Origin: Promethearchaeota archaeon
Lineage (GTDB): Archaea > Asgardarchaeota > Lokiarchaeia > Sigyniarchaeales > SOKP01
NCBI GenBank assembly: GCA_016839705.1
Contig: JAEOTR010000023.1
Coordinates: 33,144 to 97,143 of the forward strand
Direction: 5' to 3'
DNA length: 64,000 bases
Each line of letters starts with the position of its first letter. Within the stretch, counting starts at the first letter, position 1. Positions 25,757-35,249 of this stretch are shown here, piece after piece. The position numbers were made by a program, and so were the translations under genes. The notes under the pieces were generated by a model. The model had not been told where the DNA came from, searched no databases, and saw only the letters and a list, made by a program, of their open reading frames with translations.

Positions 25757-26488
25757 TTAATTATTTTTTAAATTATATCTAATAAAATGTTCTATTGCTT
25801 TATTTACTTGTTTAGGTTGTTCTAACATTACTAAATGCCCTGCTTTCTCAATTACTACAAGTTCAGAAATATTAATTTTTTTATGAAAAAATTCGGAGTA
25901 TTTTACAGGAGTCATATCATCTTCCTTACCAACTAATATTAAACAAGGAGTATTGATTAAGGCAGTTTTATCAAGTGTATCAAATCCATCACAAATTCTA
26001 TAATCATCATATATAACTTTCGGGTCAGTTTTCAAATATTCCTTTTTAAGATCATCCCCCATATCATCTATAAACATTTGAAAGTTATTTTTCACAGTTT
26101 CCAAGATTGAGGGCAAAACTCGCAATCTACACCCGGTCCCAATTAAAATTAAAGCAGAAACATCATCAGGGTATTTAAAGTAGAAATCTTGAATAATTGC
26201 TCCTCCTAAGGAATGTCCTGCTAAAATCACCTTTTCAACTTTTAAATAATCTATAAACGATCTAAGGACATCAGTGTATAAATTTAAGGAGAGTTCTTGA
26301 AAATCATCAGAATTATTATGAGAAGGTAAATCAAGTGCATATATATTATAACTTATTCCTAGTTTTAATTGATCCTTCCATATATTTGAATTTCCACCTG
26401 AACCATGTATAAAAATCAGTACCTGGTTCGAATTATTACTTTTTATCTGATAAAATACCTTTTTTCCAGAATAGTTAAAAAACGGAAT
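25757..26488 (-). CDS. Alpha/beta hydrolase, probably initiated at ATT
   Basis: The catalytic part is plain: nucleophile elbow AGHSLGG, Asp in VGKEDDMTP and His in KAGHLVML. Starting at the first GTG (26230) would delete the oxyanion-hole strand. The frame is open upstream to about 26550 and encodes exactly that missing region (QVLIFIHGSGGNSNIW, IYALDLPSHNN). No ATG, GTG or TTG occurs there. An ATT at 26486-26488, preceded at 7 bases by AGGTG, gives a 243-residue protein of normal hydrolase length. It follows the ABC exporter by 53 bases. Confidence 0.8.
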   Translation of the reverse strand: MPFFNYSGKKVFYQIKSNNSNQVLIFIHGSGGNSNIWKDQLKLGISYNIYALDLPSHNNSDDFQELSLNLYTDVLRSFIDYLKVEKVILAGHSLGGAIIQDFYFKYPDDVSALILIGTGCRLRVLPSILETVKNNFQMFIDDMGDDLKKEYLKTDPKVIYDDYRICDGFDTLDKTALINTPCLILVGKEDDMTPVKYSEFFHKKINISELVVIEKAGHLVMLEQPKQVNKAIEHFIRYNLKNN

Positions 26489-26541
26489 AAATTCACACCT
26501 AAATATTTTGTTATAACAAATATGAAAATTATTTGGTAAAT

Positions 26542-29097
26542 TTATTCATTTGTATTAACATCACTACGCTGCATTTCAAGGAGACGTTTATATTTTCCAT
26601 TTAAAGCTAACAAACTCTCATGATTTCCTTCTTCTATTACATTTTTCTTCTTAGAGTCTAAAACGATTATAAGGTCCGCATTTTTTATTGTCGAAAGACG
26701 ATGTGCTATAATGATAGTAGTTCGTCCTTCGCGTGCTTTATTTAAGGCATCTTGAATCAATGTCTCTGTATAGGGATCTACTGAAGATGTAGCCTCATCT
26801 AGAATTAAAATTTTAGGATCCGTTATTAATGCTCGAGCAAAAGCAATTAATTGTCTTTGCCCAACGGAGATATTTGATGCATTTTCCTTTAGCTTTGTAT
26901 CATATTTTTTATACAAAGTCTCGATAAAATTATGTAAACCTAAAAATTTTGAAACTTCAACCATTCTCTCCTCGTCTTCTGGAGTTGGATTTTCATATGC
27001 ATACAGAAGATTTTCCTTTATAGTTCCCGTAAAAAGAAATGCATCTTGAGGAACTAATCCAATCAAACCCCTTAGATCCTTCTTACGAACGTTCTTGATA
27101 TTAATATTATCAATTAGTATATTTCCATTATTCGTATCATAAAATCGAGCAATTAGTTTAATTAATGTCGTCTTACCCGCCCCAGTTTCCCCTACAATAG
27201 CTACCGTAATTCCTGCTGGTATTTTAACAGAAATATCTTTTAAAACATATCCCGTAGATTGTTTATGTTGGATGAGTGTTTTCTGCTCAATAATGGCATC
27301 TTTAACTATTTTTGGAATCTCTTCGTATATTTCTGGAGGAATCATTATCGTTGCAAGCATTTGGAGCATAGACTGACGTGACATTTGACCCATACTCCCC
27401 CCCATCATACCGCCTCCTTCTCCCCCCATCCCACTACTTCCTTGTATTCCTTTACTTGAAGTAAGGGATCTCTCTAAAAATTTCACCATCATAGAAATTG
27501 CTTCTGGAGGCATCATACTCCCAAATGAAAATGGTGCACTTTCTGTTCCTTCCTTCAACGGTTGACTTATTTCACTCTCATGCTCGCCTGTAAAGGAGAT
27601 TTTATACTCAGGATGCGTTTTTGCAAATTCAGTATCAGGAACAGCATAGTTTAACTCTCCAAGAAAAGTATCAATTTTATTTGGAATTTCTTCAGACTTT
27701 GCTCCCATTAAGTTAAACATTAATTTTCGTGTTAAGTCTTGTGGCATATGCATTATATTTTTCATAATAAATGATGAATATGGTTCGGGAAAAGTTTTGA
27801 TAAATTCAATGGCTCGTTTCATCATGGGATCCTGCTCCATACTTCTAGGATCATGCACCATGGGTTTTACTGGTTCCTCACTTGTGTTGGTTTGTTCATT
27901 ATTTATAATATACCCGAAACTCGCGTTTTCGAATTCGATAGAGCCTTTTACCTCATTAAAAAATAATGGTTCTTCATCATCGGCAATTTCCACTTTTTCT
28001 TCTAATAAAGAATAGATACGATCGCTTGCTGCCAGTGAAGAATTTATGACCTGTTGAATTTGCATCAACATCATAAACGGTTGGAAAAATTGCCCTAAAA
28101 TAGTAATATATGCACTTAGCACACCTACTGTAACTGTAATACCGAAAATTGAAACATTGCCTAGTATTACAAATCCACCAGCTAATAAAATGCACGCAGT
28201 AAGGATTGTTGTTATTACATTTATTAACGGGAATATTGTTGCCATATATCTCCGTATTCTTATCATTGCGTTGTAGTTTGCTTTATTTGCGTGATCAAAT
28301 TCTGAAGACGCTTTTTTTTCTTGTCCATAAGCTTGAACTACTTTTGCACCACCAATATTTTCTTGTATTGAGGAAGTTACCCTGCTAATCGTCTTCCTAG
28401 TTTCCTTAAATAATCCAATTGCCATTTTCCTAAAAAATCTTGTTATAAGGAGGAATATCGGGAAAATTGGCAGGCTAATTAAAGCTAAAAATGGATTGAG
28501 TATAAACATAAATAGCACAGTAAACGCAATTGAAACTATACTCGATATTATTTGAACAAATTGACCTCCTACTAACTGATTAAGCAAAGTAACATCATTA
28601 GTAGTTATAGACATAATATCTCCCGATGATCTTTGATCAAAATAAGCTAGGGACATGTCCTGCAATTTATAGAACAAATCATTTCTTATATCGTAAGTAA
28701 CTCTCTGAGAAATTTTTCCCATCCCATATTGTGAAAAGAAACTAGTTATCGCCATAAATAATAATAATGAGAAGTAGATGACGCTCATCAATAGTATGAA
28801 CGGGATATTACCCGCAATGATCCCTTTATCAATAATATTAGCTGTAATCATTGGTGTGAATGAAGTTATTATCGTACCCATTAGTAAAAAGATTAGATAA
28901 AGAGAAAATTTCCATCGAAATGGTTTTAAATATGAAAATAACCATCTCCATAATTTACCTCTTGAATGCTCTAACTCTGATGCGTCAATGTCCATCATGA
29001 ATTTATGGTGAGTACCTGCAGTGGGTTGGATTATTTCTTGTTGTTCTTCCTCATCTTCTTCCTGTTGAACTTCTTCCTGTTGGTTTTTAATTACCAA
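26542..29097 (-). CDS. ABC exporter subunit (ABCB-type) with large insert in the nucleotide-binding domain
   Basis: An 851-residue half-transporter. It has an acidic Glu/Gln-rich N-tail (about 1-30), a six-helix exporter domain (about 50-370) and an ATPase domain. About 210 residues are inserted between the A-loop (ASFGY, about 395) and the strand before Walker A (GETGAGKTT, about 636). The insert holds helical stretches and a Met/Gly-rich patch near 555-575. The signature is the degenerate NISVGQRQ, Walker B is ILILDEATSS and the H-loop is IAHRLS. It forms a heterodimer with the gene 13 bases upstream, whose Walker B and H-loop are degenerate. Confidence 0.9.
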   Translation of the reverse strand: MVIKNQQEEVQQEEDEEEQQEIIQPTAGTHHKFMMDIDASELEHSRGKLWRWLFSYLKPFRWKFSLYLIFLLMGTIITSFTPMITANIIDKGIIAGNIPFILLMSVIYFSLLLFMAITSFFSQYGMGKISQRVTYDIRNDLFYKLQDMSLAYFDQRSSGDIMSITTNDVTLLNQLVGGQFVQIISSIVSIAFTVLFMFILNPFLALISLPIFPIFLLITRFFRKMAIGLFKETRKTISRVTSSIQENIGGAKVVQAYGQEKKASSEFDHANKANYNAMIRIRRYMATIFPLINVITTILTACILLAGGFVILGNVSIFGITVTVGVLSAYITILGQFFQPFMMLMQIQQVINSSLAASDRIYSLLEEKVEIADDEEPLFFNEVKGSIEFENASFGYIINNEQTNTSEEPVKPMVHDPRSMEQDPMMKRAIEFIKTFPEPYSSFIMKNIMHMPQDLTRKLMFNLMGAKSEEIPNKIDTFLGELNYAVPDTEFAKTHPEYKISFTGEHESEISQPLKEGTESAPFSFGSMMPPEAISMMVKFLERSLTSSKGIQGSSGMGGEGGGMMGGSMGQMSRQSMLQMLATIMIPPEIYEEIPKIVKDAIIEQKTLIQHKQSTGYVLKDISVKIPAGITVAIVGETGAGKTTLIKLIARFYDTNNGNILIDNINIKNVRKKDLRGLIGLVPQDAFLFTGTIKENLLYAYENPTPEDEERMVEVSKFLGLHNFIETLYKKYDTKLKENASNISVGQRQLIAFARALITDPKILILDEATSSVDPYTETLIQDALNKAREGRTTIIIAHRLSTIKNADLIIVLDSKKKNVIEEGNHESLLALNGKYKRLLEMQRSDVNTNE

Positions 29098-29110
29098 ATT
29101 TTTACCCTCC

Positions 29111-30901
29111 CTAATTGGTTCCCTCTTCTAATTTAATTTTTGATTTTTGTTTTTGATACAATGTTTGGTAAATTTGGTTGTATAGAACATTTGAATCTAT
29201 TAGTTCTTCATGCGTACCAAATCCTACTACTCTACCCCTATCCAAAATTACAATATAATCTGCGCCTCTAATTGTAGAAATTCTTTGAGTAATTATAATT
29301 GTAGTCGTTCCTTTCATAATTCTTAATAATTCTTTTTGAATTTGATATTCCGTCTCTACATCTACTGAACTTGTAGAATCATCGAGAATTAAAATTTTTG
29401 GCTTGATTAGTAAAGCACGAGCTATTGATAAACGTTGTTTTTGACCTCCTGATAGTCTTGTACCTCTTTCCCCAACAATAGAATCATAACCCTTAGGTAA
29501 AGTCTCAATAAAATCATGTAGATTAGCAATCTTAGATGCTTCTATTATTTCATCCTCGGTTGCTTCTTCCTTCCCATAGGCTATATTTTTTGTTATACTT
29601 TTATTAAAAAGAAATGTTTCTTGAGACACGATACCAATATTTTTACGTAGATCCTTTACTACGTATTCACGAATATCTCTGTTATCAATTTTTATGCTCC
29701 CTTCATTTACTTCATAAAAACGTGGTATTAAGTTTATAATTGTAGATTTCCCTGATCCTGTTGTCCCCAATATTGCTATTGTTTTTCCGCTAGGTATATT
29801 AAATGATACATTTTTTAAGATTCTGTGATCATGAGTATATCCGAAGGAAACATCATCAAAAACAATTTCACCTTTTAATTCAAAAGATTCATCATCAACA
29901 ACAATTTCACCATTTACTATTGGAATAGCGTCAGGAAGGTCCTTAATGTCTGGAGTTGATTCCAAAACCTCTCTGACACGAGTGAGTGCCGCATCTGCCT
30001 GAATGTAAGCTAACATTATCTGACCAAACATCATTAACGGAAAACCAAGAGCCATTATATAGGATTGAAGCGTAACTACAGACACCAATACCAACGGGTC
30101 TTCAATAAACTGAATACCACCTATTACTAGATTAAATATTGTCACAATACCAATAATTATGTAAATTGCAGGTGCATATAGCGAATTGAATTTCACTGAG
30201 GAAACACTGGCATCATAAAACCTTTTGTTGTGTACTAAAAATTTTTGTCGTTCCTTATCTTGAGTACTAAACATGCGTACTACTTCAGCACCAACAATAT
30301 TCTCCCGTATTGTATTTGTTAAATCACCAAAGCTTTCCCTTGTTTCCAAAAAAATTGGTTTTAGCTTCTTCGCAATAAAATATGAGAGAAAAAGTGAAAA
30401 AGAAATTACAATTACTAATATAAAAGATAATTGAATATTAAATAGTACAAACATAATAATAACTCCTCCTATTTGAAGTGTGGATTGAAGTCCTAATGTT
30501 AAACCCATCCCAAAAATCATTTGAGTCTCTTCTATATCGCTTGTGGCACGAGATATTAATTGACCCGTTTCAGTTTTATCGAAGTAAGAGAAAGATTGCC
30601 GATAAATGGCACTACTTATATCTGTGCGAAGATGATAAATGGCTCTTGAAGAAACTTCTGCACCTCTAAGTCTGGAAGCTCTATTCGTTATATACCTTAA
30701 AAAGGAAAACAACAAGATAAATCCGAAATTAATTAAAAACGTTATTGCAGGTTGACTTGATTGGAGTCCCCCTACCATTCTCCCAATAAAAACTGGGGTG
30801 ATCATGTAAAAAATTGTTGAAACTACTAAATATATAAATTCAAGAATGAAATACTTCCTCGATCTCAACCAATATTTAAAAATCATCCGAGCTGAATTCA
30901 T
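29111..30901 (-). CDS. ABC exporter subunit (ABCB-type), degenerate ATPase site partner
   Basis: A 596-residue half-transporter of standard length: six membrane helices (about 15-310), Walker A GTTGSGKST, Q-loop VSQETF and canonical signature LSGGQKQR. Walker B ends ILDD (Asp for the catalytic Glu) and the switch is ITQRIS (Gln for His). With the partner's NISVGQ signature this builds one degenerate and one competent ATP site, the pattern of heterodimeric exporters such as TM287/288 and LmrCD. The PadR gene lies 66 bases upstream and probably controls it. The substrate may be a drug or lipid. Confidence 0.93.
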   Translation of the reverse strand: MNSARMIFKYWLRSRKYFILEFIYLVVSTIFYMITPVFIGRMVGGLQSSQPAITFLINFGFILLFSFLRYITNRASRLRGAEVSSRAIYHLRTDISSAIYRQSFSYFDKTETGQLISRATSDIEETQMIFGMGLTLGLQSTLQIGGVIIMFVLFNIQLSFILVIVISFSLFLSYFIAKKLKPIFLETRESFGDLTNTIRENIVGAEVVRMFSTQDKERQKFLVHNKRFYDASVSSVKFNSLYAPAIYIIIGIVTIFNLVIGGIQFIEDPLVLVSVVTLQSYIMALGFPLMMFGQIMLAYIQADAALTRVREVLESTPDIKDLPDAIPIVNGEIVVDDESFELKGEIVFDDVSFGYTHDHRILKNVSFNIPSGKTIAILGTTGSGKSTIINLIPRFYEVNEGSIKIDNRDIREYVVKDLRKNIGIVSQETFLFNKSITKNIAYGKEEATEDEIIEASKIANLHDFIETLPKGYDSIVGERGTRLSGGQKQRLSIARALLIKPKILILDDSTSSVDVETEYQIQKELLRIMKGTTTIIITQRISTIRGADYIVILDRGRVVGFGTHEELIDSNVLYNQIYQTLYQKQKSKIKLEEGTN

Positions 30902-30967
30902 ATAATTTAATCTCTATATCTTTTCCTCTATTGTCTTAATTAACATTGTAAACAGATCCAATTAACG

Positions 30968-31483
30968 CTATATTTTTTTTTTAATTTCTTCAATACTTTC
31001 TATGATTTTTTGAAACCTTTCTTTTAACCTTGAAATATCTTGAGAAATCCGTAATTTCTGAATTTCTAAAAATTCTAATTTTTCTTTATCAGATTTTTCA
31101 TCTAATCTATCTAAAATGAGATTAAAAGGTCCAAGTTTATGAAATCCTTTAGGAATTACCCCTTTTTCATCACCAAGCATAGCTGTTTTTAAAGTCTCAA
31201 TTGATTCGGCAATAACATTTTGTTTTTCGAGCATGAGTTTAAGAGTTGCTTCACCTTTCGGAGTAACATCGTAAATTTTCCTGTTTCGCCCTTCTACTTG
31301 CTTCTCTGTATAGGATATTAGACCTTTTTCGGTCATACCTTTTAACACGGTATAGATTGTTGAGGATGGGGGATCCCATATTCCTAAGGTACGTTTTTCA
31401 ATCTCTTTGCCAATCTTATATCCATATGAAGGATCTTTTTCAAGAATTATTAAAATTAGGGCACTAATGAAACCAGTTTTCAT
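30968..31483 (-). CDS. PadR-family transcriptional regulator
   Basis: A 171-residue protein with the PadR winged helix (ALILIILEKDPSYGYKIGKE, SSTIYTVLKGMTEKGLI, then the wing YTEKQVEGRNRKIYDVTPKG). The C-terminal dimerisation coiled coil is about 120-171. It heads the transcription unit of the heterodimeric ABC exporter, as in the LadR/LmrCD arrangement, so it is probably a ligand-responsive repressor of its own operon. Confidence 0.9.
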   Translation of the reverse strand: MKTGFISALILIILEKDPSYGYKIGKEIEKRTLGIWDPPSSTIYTVLKGMTEKGLISYTEKQVEGRNRKIYDVTPKGEATLKLMLEKQNVIAESIETLKTAMLGDEKGVIPKGFHKLGPFNLILDRLDEKSDKEKLEFLEIQKLRISQDISRLKERFQKIIESIEEIKKKI

Positions 31484-31553
31484 TGCATTTTCAAATTTCT
31501 CAGCAATTTTCTCTGCGATAGCTATTCCCCTAATTTTCAGAATATCTCACTAA

Positions 31554-31567
31554 TTGATATATATCAA
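31554..31567. promoter_or_regulatory. 14-bp palindrome upstream of padR-ABC operon, operator candidate
   Basis: TTGATATATATCAA is a perfect palindrome 71 bases before the PadR start. It overlaps an AT-rich segment that could contain the TATA box, a good place for an autorepressor. PadR sites are often short inverted repeats, but this sequence could also arise by chance in AT-rich DNA. Confidence 0.45.
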
Positions 31568-31720
31568 AGATACAATTTTAAAAAACTTTTTTATTTTAAA
31601 ATAGAAGCATAAAAGTATGATATAAAAGCTTCTTATAGTCTTAATATTGTACAATTTTTTATCCTCACAATCTTCAAAATAAAGAAATTTTTTTAAAGAT
31701 AATTAACGAACAAAATTATT

Positions 31721-32470
31721 GTGAACCTTAGTTCTGTTTATTCTGAGATAAAACGACTCCTGTCAATCTCTAATGAAAACTTCGATTTAGAAAAAGTCAT
31801 TAATTTCTGCCTTAAGACTGAGTCGGCGGACAATAAACTTGAAATCTTGGGTGATATTTTGAATTTCGTTAACAAATTTTCAATGTTTCAAGATATTGAA
31901 CCTTTTATGAATTCCCTCTACACATGTATAAAGAACTCCCTTGAAATCAAGCCTGAATCTATTTATGATTTTGAGGAATTTTTAGTAAAAAATGCAATAA
32001 TCCATTTCGTTCAGGAGCATATTAAATATTCAAAATTCACTCAAAAAGATCAAGTTTTAAACTTTTTAGCAGATTCATTAGAAAAGCTTGAAACCCAACC
32101 CCTAATCATGAACCTTGGATTGTTAATTAAACCCATGTATCAGGATCAGAAATATCTTAATGAATTATCCACTGCTGAAGAAGTGGAAGTGGATTATAGT
32201 CTGATCAACGATGTTGATATAGAAATAAAAAGTGAAATAGATAATTGGCTTAAATTTCAGGAAATTAACTTGGATGATCAAGAACAACTCAGTTTAAGAT
32301 TACTTGGAGAGTTAGATAAACTTTTTTTTCAATATAATATACCTCAAAATTCCGAAAAAGCAAATAATTTAAGGATGGAGGCGTTGGAAATGCTTACTAT
32401 GAAATTAACAATGCTAAGCTTAATGGATCAGTTTTCTGATGATTCAGTTGAGCCAATTCCTATTAAATGA
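31721..32470 (+). CDS. Hypothetical helical protein
   Basis: A 249-residue acidic, apparently all-helical protein starting at GTG 31721. Leu/Ile-rich amphipathic stretches recur (LEKVINFCLKTESADNKLEI, LEKLETQPLIMNLGLL), suggesting a helical-repeat or bundle fold. No known domain, membrane segment or metal site was seen. It precedes the repeat protein gene on the same strand by 134 bases. Confidence 0.5.
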   Translation: MNLSSVYSEIKRLLSISNENFDLEKVINFCLKTESADNKLEILGDILNFVNKFSMFQDIEPFMNSLYTCIKNSLEIKPESIYDFEEFLVKNAIIHFVQEHIKYSKFTQKDQVLNFLADSLEKLETQPLIMNLGLLIKPMYQDQKYLNELSTAEEVEVDYSLINDVDIEIKSEIDNWLKFQEINLDDQEQLSLRLLGELDKLFFQYNIPQNSEKANNLRMEALEMLTMKLTMLSLMDQFSDDSVEPIPIK

Positions 32471-32604
32471 TGGATAAAAGATTATAAAATCGGTACTTAT
32501 TTAAATTTTTAATAAAAATCCAAAACTTTATTCAATCTTAAATCTAAAAAGAAATAAATATTAATTTTACTATTATTTTAGAAATGGTTTCATGACTTTG
32601 AGAA

Positions 32605-33972
32605 GTGAAAAGAATGGGTGAAAATGAAAAACCTCCAACTAAGGATGAGATTGAAGAACATAAAAAACTTGTAAATGAATTATACAAAAAAGAAAAAGAA
32701 GAGAGAATGGCTTTTTTAAAAAGCATTGAAGAAGAAAGAAAGAAGTCTTTTGAGGAGGGCAAAGATCACATTTCGGATTTAATCGATGAAAAAGCGTTTA
32801 TGATTGATCGCCAAAAAGAAACTATTGCTCAATTGAAAGAATTAAAACCAGATATTGCTGGAACGGCAGAGAAAATAGAACCATCAATTGAAGAGAAAGC
32901 ATTTTTTGTAGATCGTCAGAAAGAAAGTTTTTCTCAATTAAAAGAATTAAAACCAGATATTACTGGAACGGGAGAAAAAATTAAACCATCCATTGGAGAG
33001 AAAGCATTTCGAATTGAAAAACAGCGTGAATTAGATGAACAACGCGTAGGGCTTCATCCAGACTTAAAAGGTGTTGGAGATAAAATTCAGAACTCTATAG
33101 GTGAGAAAGCATTTCGAATTGAAAAACAGCGTGAATTAGATGAACAACGCGTAGGGCTTCATCCAGATCTAAGAGGAACTGGTGAGAAAATTGAGAGTTC
33201 TATAGGTGAGAAAGCGTTTCGAATTGAAAAGCAACGTGAATTAGATGAACAACGTTCTGGGATACATCCCGATTTAAGAGGTAAAGGAAAGAAAATTGAG
33301 AGTTTTATAGGTGAGAAAGCGTTTCGAATTGAAAAACGACGTGAATTAGATGAACAACGTGCGGGACTTCATTTAGATATAAGAAGTAAGGGGGAGAAAA
33401 TTGAGCGTTCAATTAGTGAAAAGGCTTTTCTTGCTGAAAAACAACGTGATTTAGATGAGCAACGTGCAGGACTTCATCCTGATCTTAAAGGCGTAGCTGA
33501 AAAAATTGAGGGTTCAATTGGAGAGAAAGCGTACCTTTTTGAAAAACGACGTGAAGCTGATAAGCAACGTGCTGGAATTCATCCTGATCTTAAAAGCGTG
33601 GCCGAAAAAATTGAGGGCTCAATTGGTGAGAAAGCATTTCGAATTGAAAAACAACGTGAAATAGATGAGCAACGTGCTGGAATTCATCCTGATCTTAAAA
33701 GCGTAGCTGAAAAAATTGAGGGCTCGATTGGTGAGAAAGCGTTTCGAATTGAAAAGCAACGTGAAATAGATGAGCAACGTGCTGGAATTCATCCTGATCT
33801 TAAAAGTGTAGGGGAAAAAATAATTGGAACAGTCGAAAAACAAGCACATCAAATTGAAGAACAAAAGGAGATTAATGACCACCGAATTGGAATAAAAAAG
33901 GAAGCAAAAAGTATTGTAGAAAAATTCGAATCTGACGTTAATAAGCTTAAAAAAGATGAAAACGAAAGCTAA
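32605..33972 (+). CDS. Protein with tandem 35-residue repeats
   Basis: A 455-residue protein. Residues 1-59 are a charged helical head, followed by ten clear 35-residue repeats (about 60-409) and one degenerate copy (about 410-444). The consensus runs IGEKAFRIEKQRELDEQR, then xGxHPDLKxxxEKIExS. The Glu/Lys/Arg-rich first half favours a coiled coil and HPDL makes a regular break. Repeats 9 and 10 are almost identical, so copy number is probably still changing. The start may be GTG 32605 or ATG 32614. A structural or scaffold role is inferred only from architecture. Confidence 0.7.
   Translation: MKRMGENEKPPTKDEIEEHKKLVNELYKKEKEERMAFLKSIEEERKKSFEEGKDHISDLIDEKAFMIDRQKETIAQLKELKPDIAGTAEKIEPSIEEKAFFVDRQKESFSQLKELKPDITGTGEKIKPSIGEKAFRIEKQRELDEQRVGLHPDLKGVGDKIQNSIGEKAFRIEKQRELDEQRVGLHPDLRGTGEKIESSIGEKAFRIEKQRELDEQRSGIHPDLRGKGKKIESFIGEKAFRIEKRRELDEQRAGLHLDIRSKGEKIERSISEKAFLAEKQRDLDEQRAGLHPDLKGVAEKIEGSIGEKAYLFEKRREADKQRAGIHPDLKSVAEKIEGSIGEKAFRIEKQREIDEQRAGIHPDLKSVAEKIEGSIGEKAFRIEKQREIDEQRAGIHPDLKSVGEKIIGTVEKQAHQIEEQKEINDHRIGIKKEAKSIVEKFESDVNKLKKDENES
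32782..33831 (+). repeat. Ten 105-bp tandem repeats within the coding region
   Basis: The DNA encodes ten successive 35-codon units. Internal copies keep near-identical nucleotide blocks (for example GGTGAGAAAGCGTTTCGAAT and CAACGTGCTGGAATTCATCC), pointing to expansion by recombination or slippage. The first two units are the most divergent. Confidence 0.85.
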
Positions 33973-33988
33973 GTTTAACCTCTAAGAT

Positions 33989-34477
33989 TTAAAATCTTGA
34001 ATTGAATTTGAACATACTATTCAAGTTCATGCATTCAAGTCTTTTTTTATAATCAATAAATGCAGAACAAATAGCACCATTAAAAGTGTTAATTTTCTGC
34101 TTAAAGCGTAAATAAAAATCTTCTAATATTTCCCTAACAATCCCACGTTCTATTTGGATATCATTTTTCTTCGTAACTGCTATAACCAGAAGTCTCCCCT
34201 CTCTTTCATATAAAATCCTTGTATCTTTAAAGTTGATTTCTTGAAGTTCTTCATTTCCACCTTCCTTTAATTCATTGATGAAAAGATTGATTGCGTTTAA
34301 GAAGCTACAAATTAGGTCATCCCTTAAAAAGCTCAAATTATTTGAAAATCTATTACTTACAAGCAAGGATCCCGTTTCATAATCTAAAAAATAAATCGCA
34401 TGAAAAAAACTTTCTTGAGAATTAATTTTTTGTAAATCAAACCCATAATCCCCATTGGTATTTTTATAGAAAGACAT
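33989..34477 (-). CDS. Longin-like domain protein
   Basis: A 162-residue protein with the pattern of Asgard longin-like domains: AIYFLDYETGSLLVSNRF, a helix (DLICSFLNAINLFINEL), strands INFKDTRILYE and GRLLVIAVTK, and the long closing helix REILEDFYLRFKQKI. Longin/roadblock folds in eukaryotes bind small GTPases. The nearest GTPase gene here is over 10 kb away, but six GTPases lie in the window. Assignment rests on pattern, not on an alignment. Confidence 0.6.
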   Translation of the reverse strand: MSFYKNTNGDYGFDLQKINSQESFFHAIYFLDYETGSLLVSNRFSNNLSFLRDDLICSFLNAINLFINELKEGGNEELQEINFKDTRILYEREGRLLVIAVTKKNDIQIERGIVREILEDFYLRFKQKINTFNGAICSAFIDYKKRLECMNLNSMFKFNSRF

Positions 34478-34677
34478 TTTATTACCCTAAAACAAAAATA
34501 TTCATTTTATAGTATTTTCTAAAAAGATAGTATCAATTTACCTAAAACTGATTTAAATATAAAATACAAATAATATCTTAGTATTACATTAAGAATCTGA
34601 AAAAAGTAATAAATAATAAAAATTTATATAGTTTCATTAAACTATTACCATTAATTACCCTAAAGTTTTTGATTATT

Positions 34678-35136
34678 ATGGAAACTGACAATGGAGCTCA
34701 AAAAAATAAAATTTCTGTAGGACAAATTATACCTAACAATGAATTAAACAATAATCCTATCTTTCCTGCTGAAATAAAAGAGGAAATTTTAAATTCCCCC
34801 TATTATTTGCTTATCTTCATTTCAAGAGAAGATGTTGTTAAAATCAGTTGTTTTCCCACAAAGAATAACAATATAAAAAAAATTCTAATAAAATTAAAGG
34901 AATTTTCACCTGATCTTGTGAAAGGGATATCTAATGTGCTAAATGATCTGAATTTAAGCAAAGAAATCTTACATACAACCGGATTATGCTATGAGATGGA
35001 GCGTTGCTTTTACGAGACTTATTTAATAGGAGACATTATTGACTCTGGAGAATTAACAGTTGATGGTTTGAAAGACAAATTTATGGCTGTAGCCAACGTA
35101 ATGGATGTTCGAGTAGAATCTGTACCTTCTTTATAA
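34678..35136 (+). CDS. Hypothetical protein, possible ACT-like fold
   Basis: About 152 residues from ATG 34678; a TTG at 34669 is possible. A TATA-like TTTATATA at 34623-34630 fits a start of transcription near 34655. The segment YYLLIFISREDVVKISCFPT, a helix (IKKILIKLKEFS), then a second strand-helix unit ending DVRVESVPSL suggest a ferredoxin/ACT-like alpha-beta fold. Function is unknown. A truncated second copy of its 3' end lies 114 bases downstream. Confidence 0.6.
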   Translation: METDNGAQKNKISVGQIIPNNELNNNPIFPAEIKEEILNSPYYLLIFISREDVVKISCFPTKNNNIKKILIKLKEFSPDLVKGISNVLNDLNLSKEILHTTGLCYEMERCFYETYLIGDIIDSGELTVDGLKDKFMAVANVMDVRVESVPSL

Positions 35137-35249
35137 CTTTAAAACTTCTTTTTATTAACATTTTATTTTTGATGGGAATCATTAAAGTTAAAAGACATCT
35201 AAATATTTTCTCTATTGATTTGGACGCCAAGCTTCCAACCTGAGAAAAA

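Noticed and set aside
26231..26541. A 310-bp non-coding gap upstream of the hydrolase
   Set aside because: Most of it is coding in the hydrolase frame once an ATT start at 26488 is allowed.
32782..33831. Repeat array as a CRISPR
   Set aside because: Repeats are 105 bp without spacers and are in frame within a protein gene.
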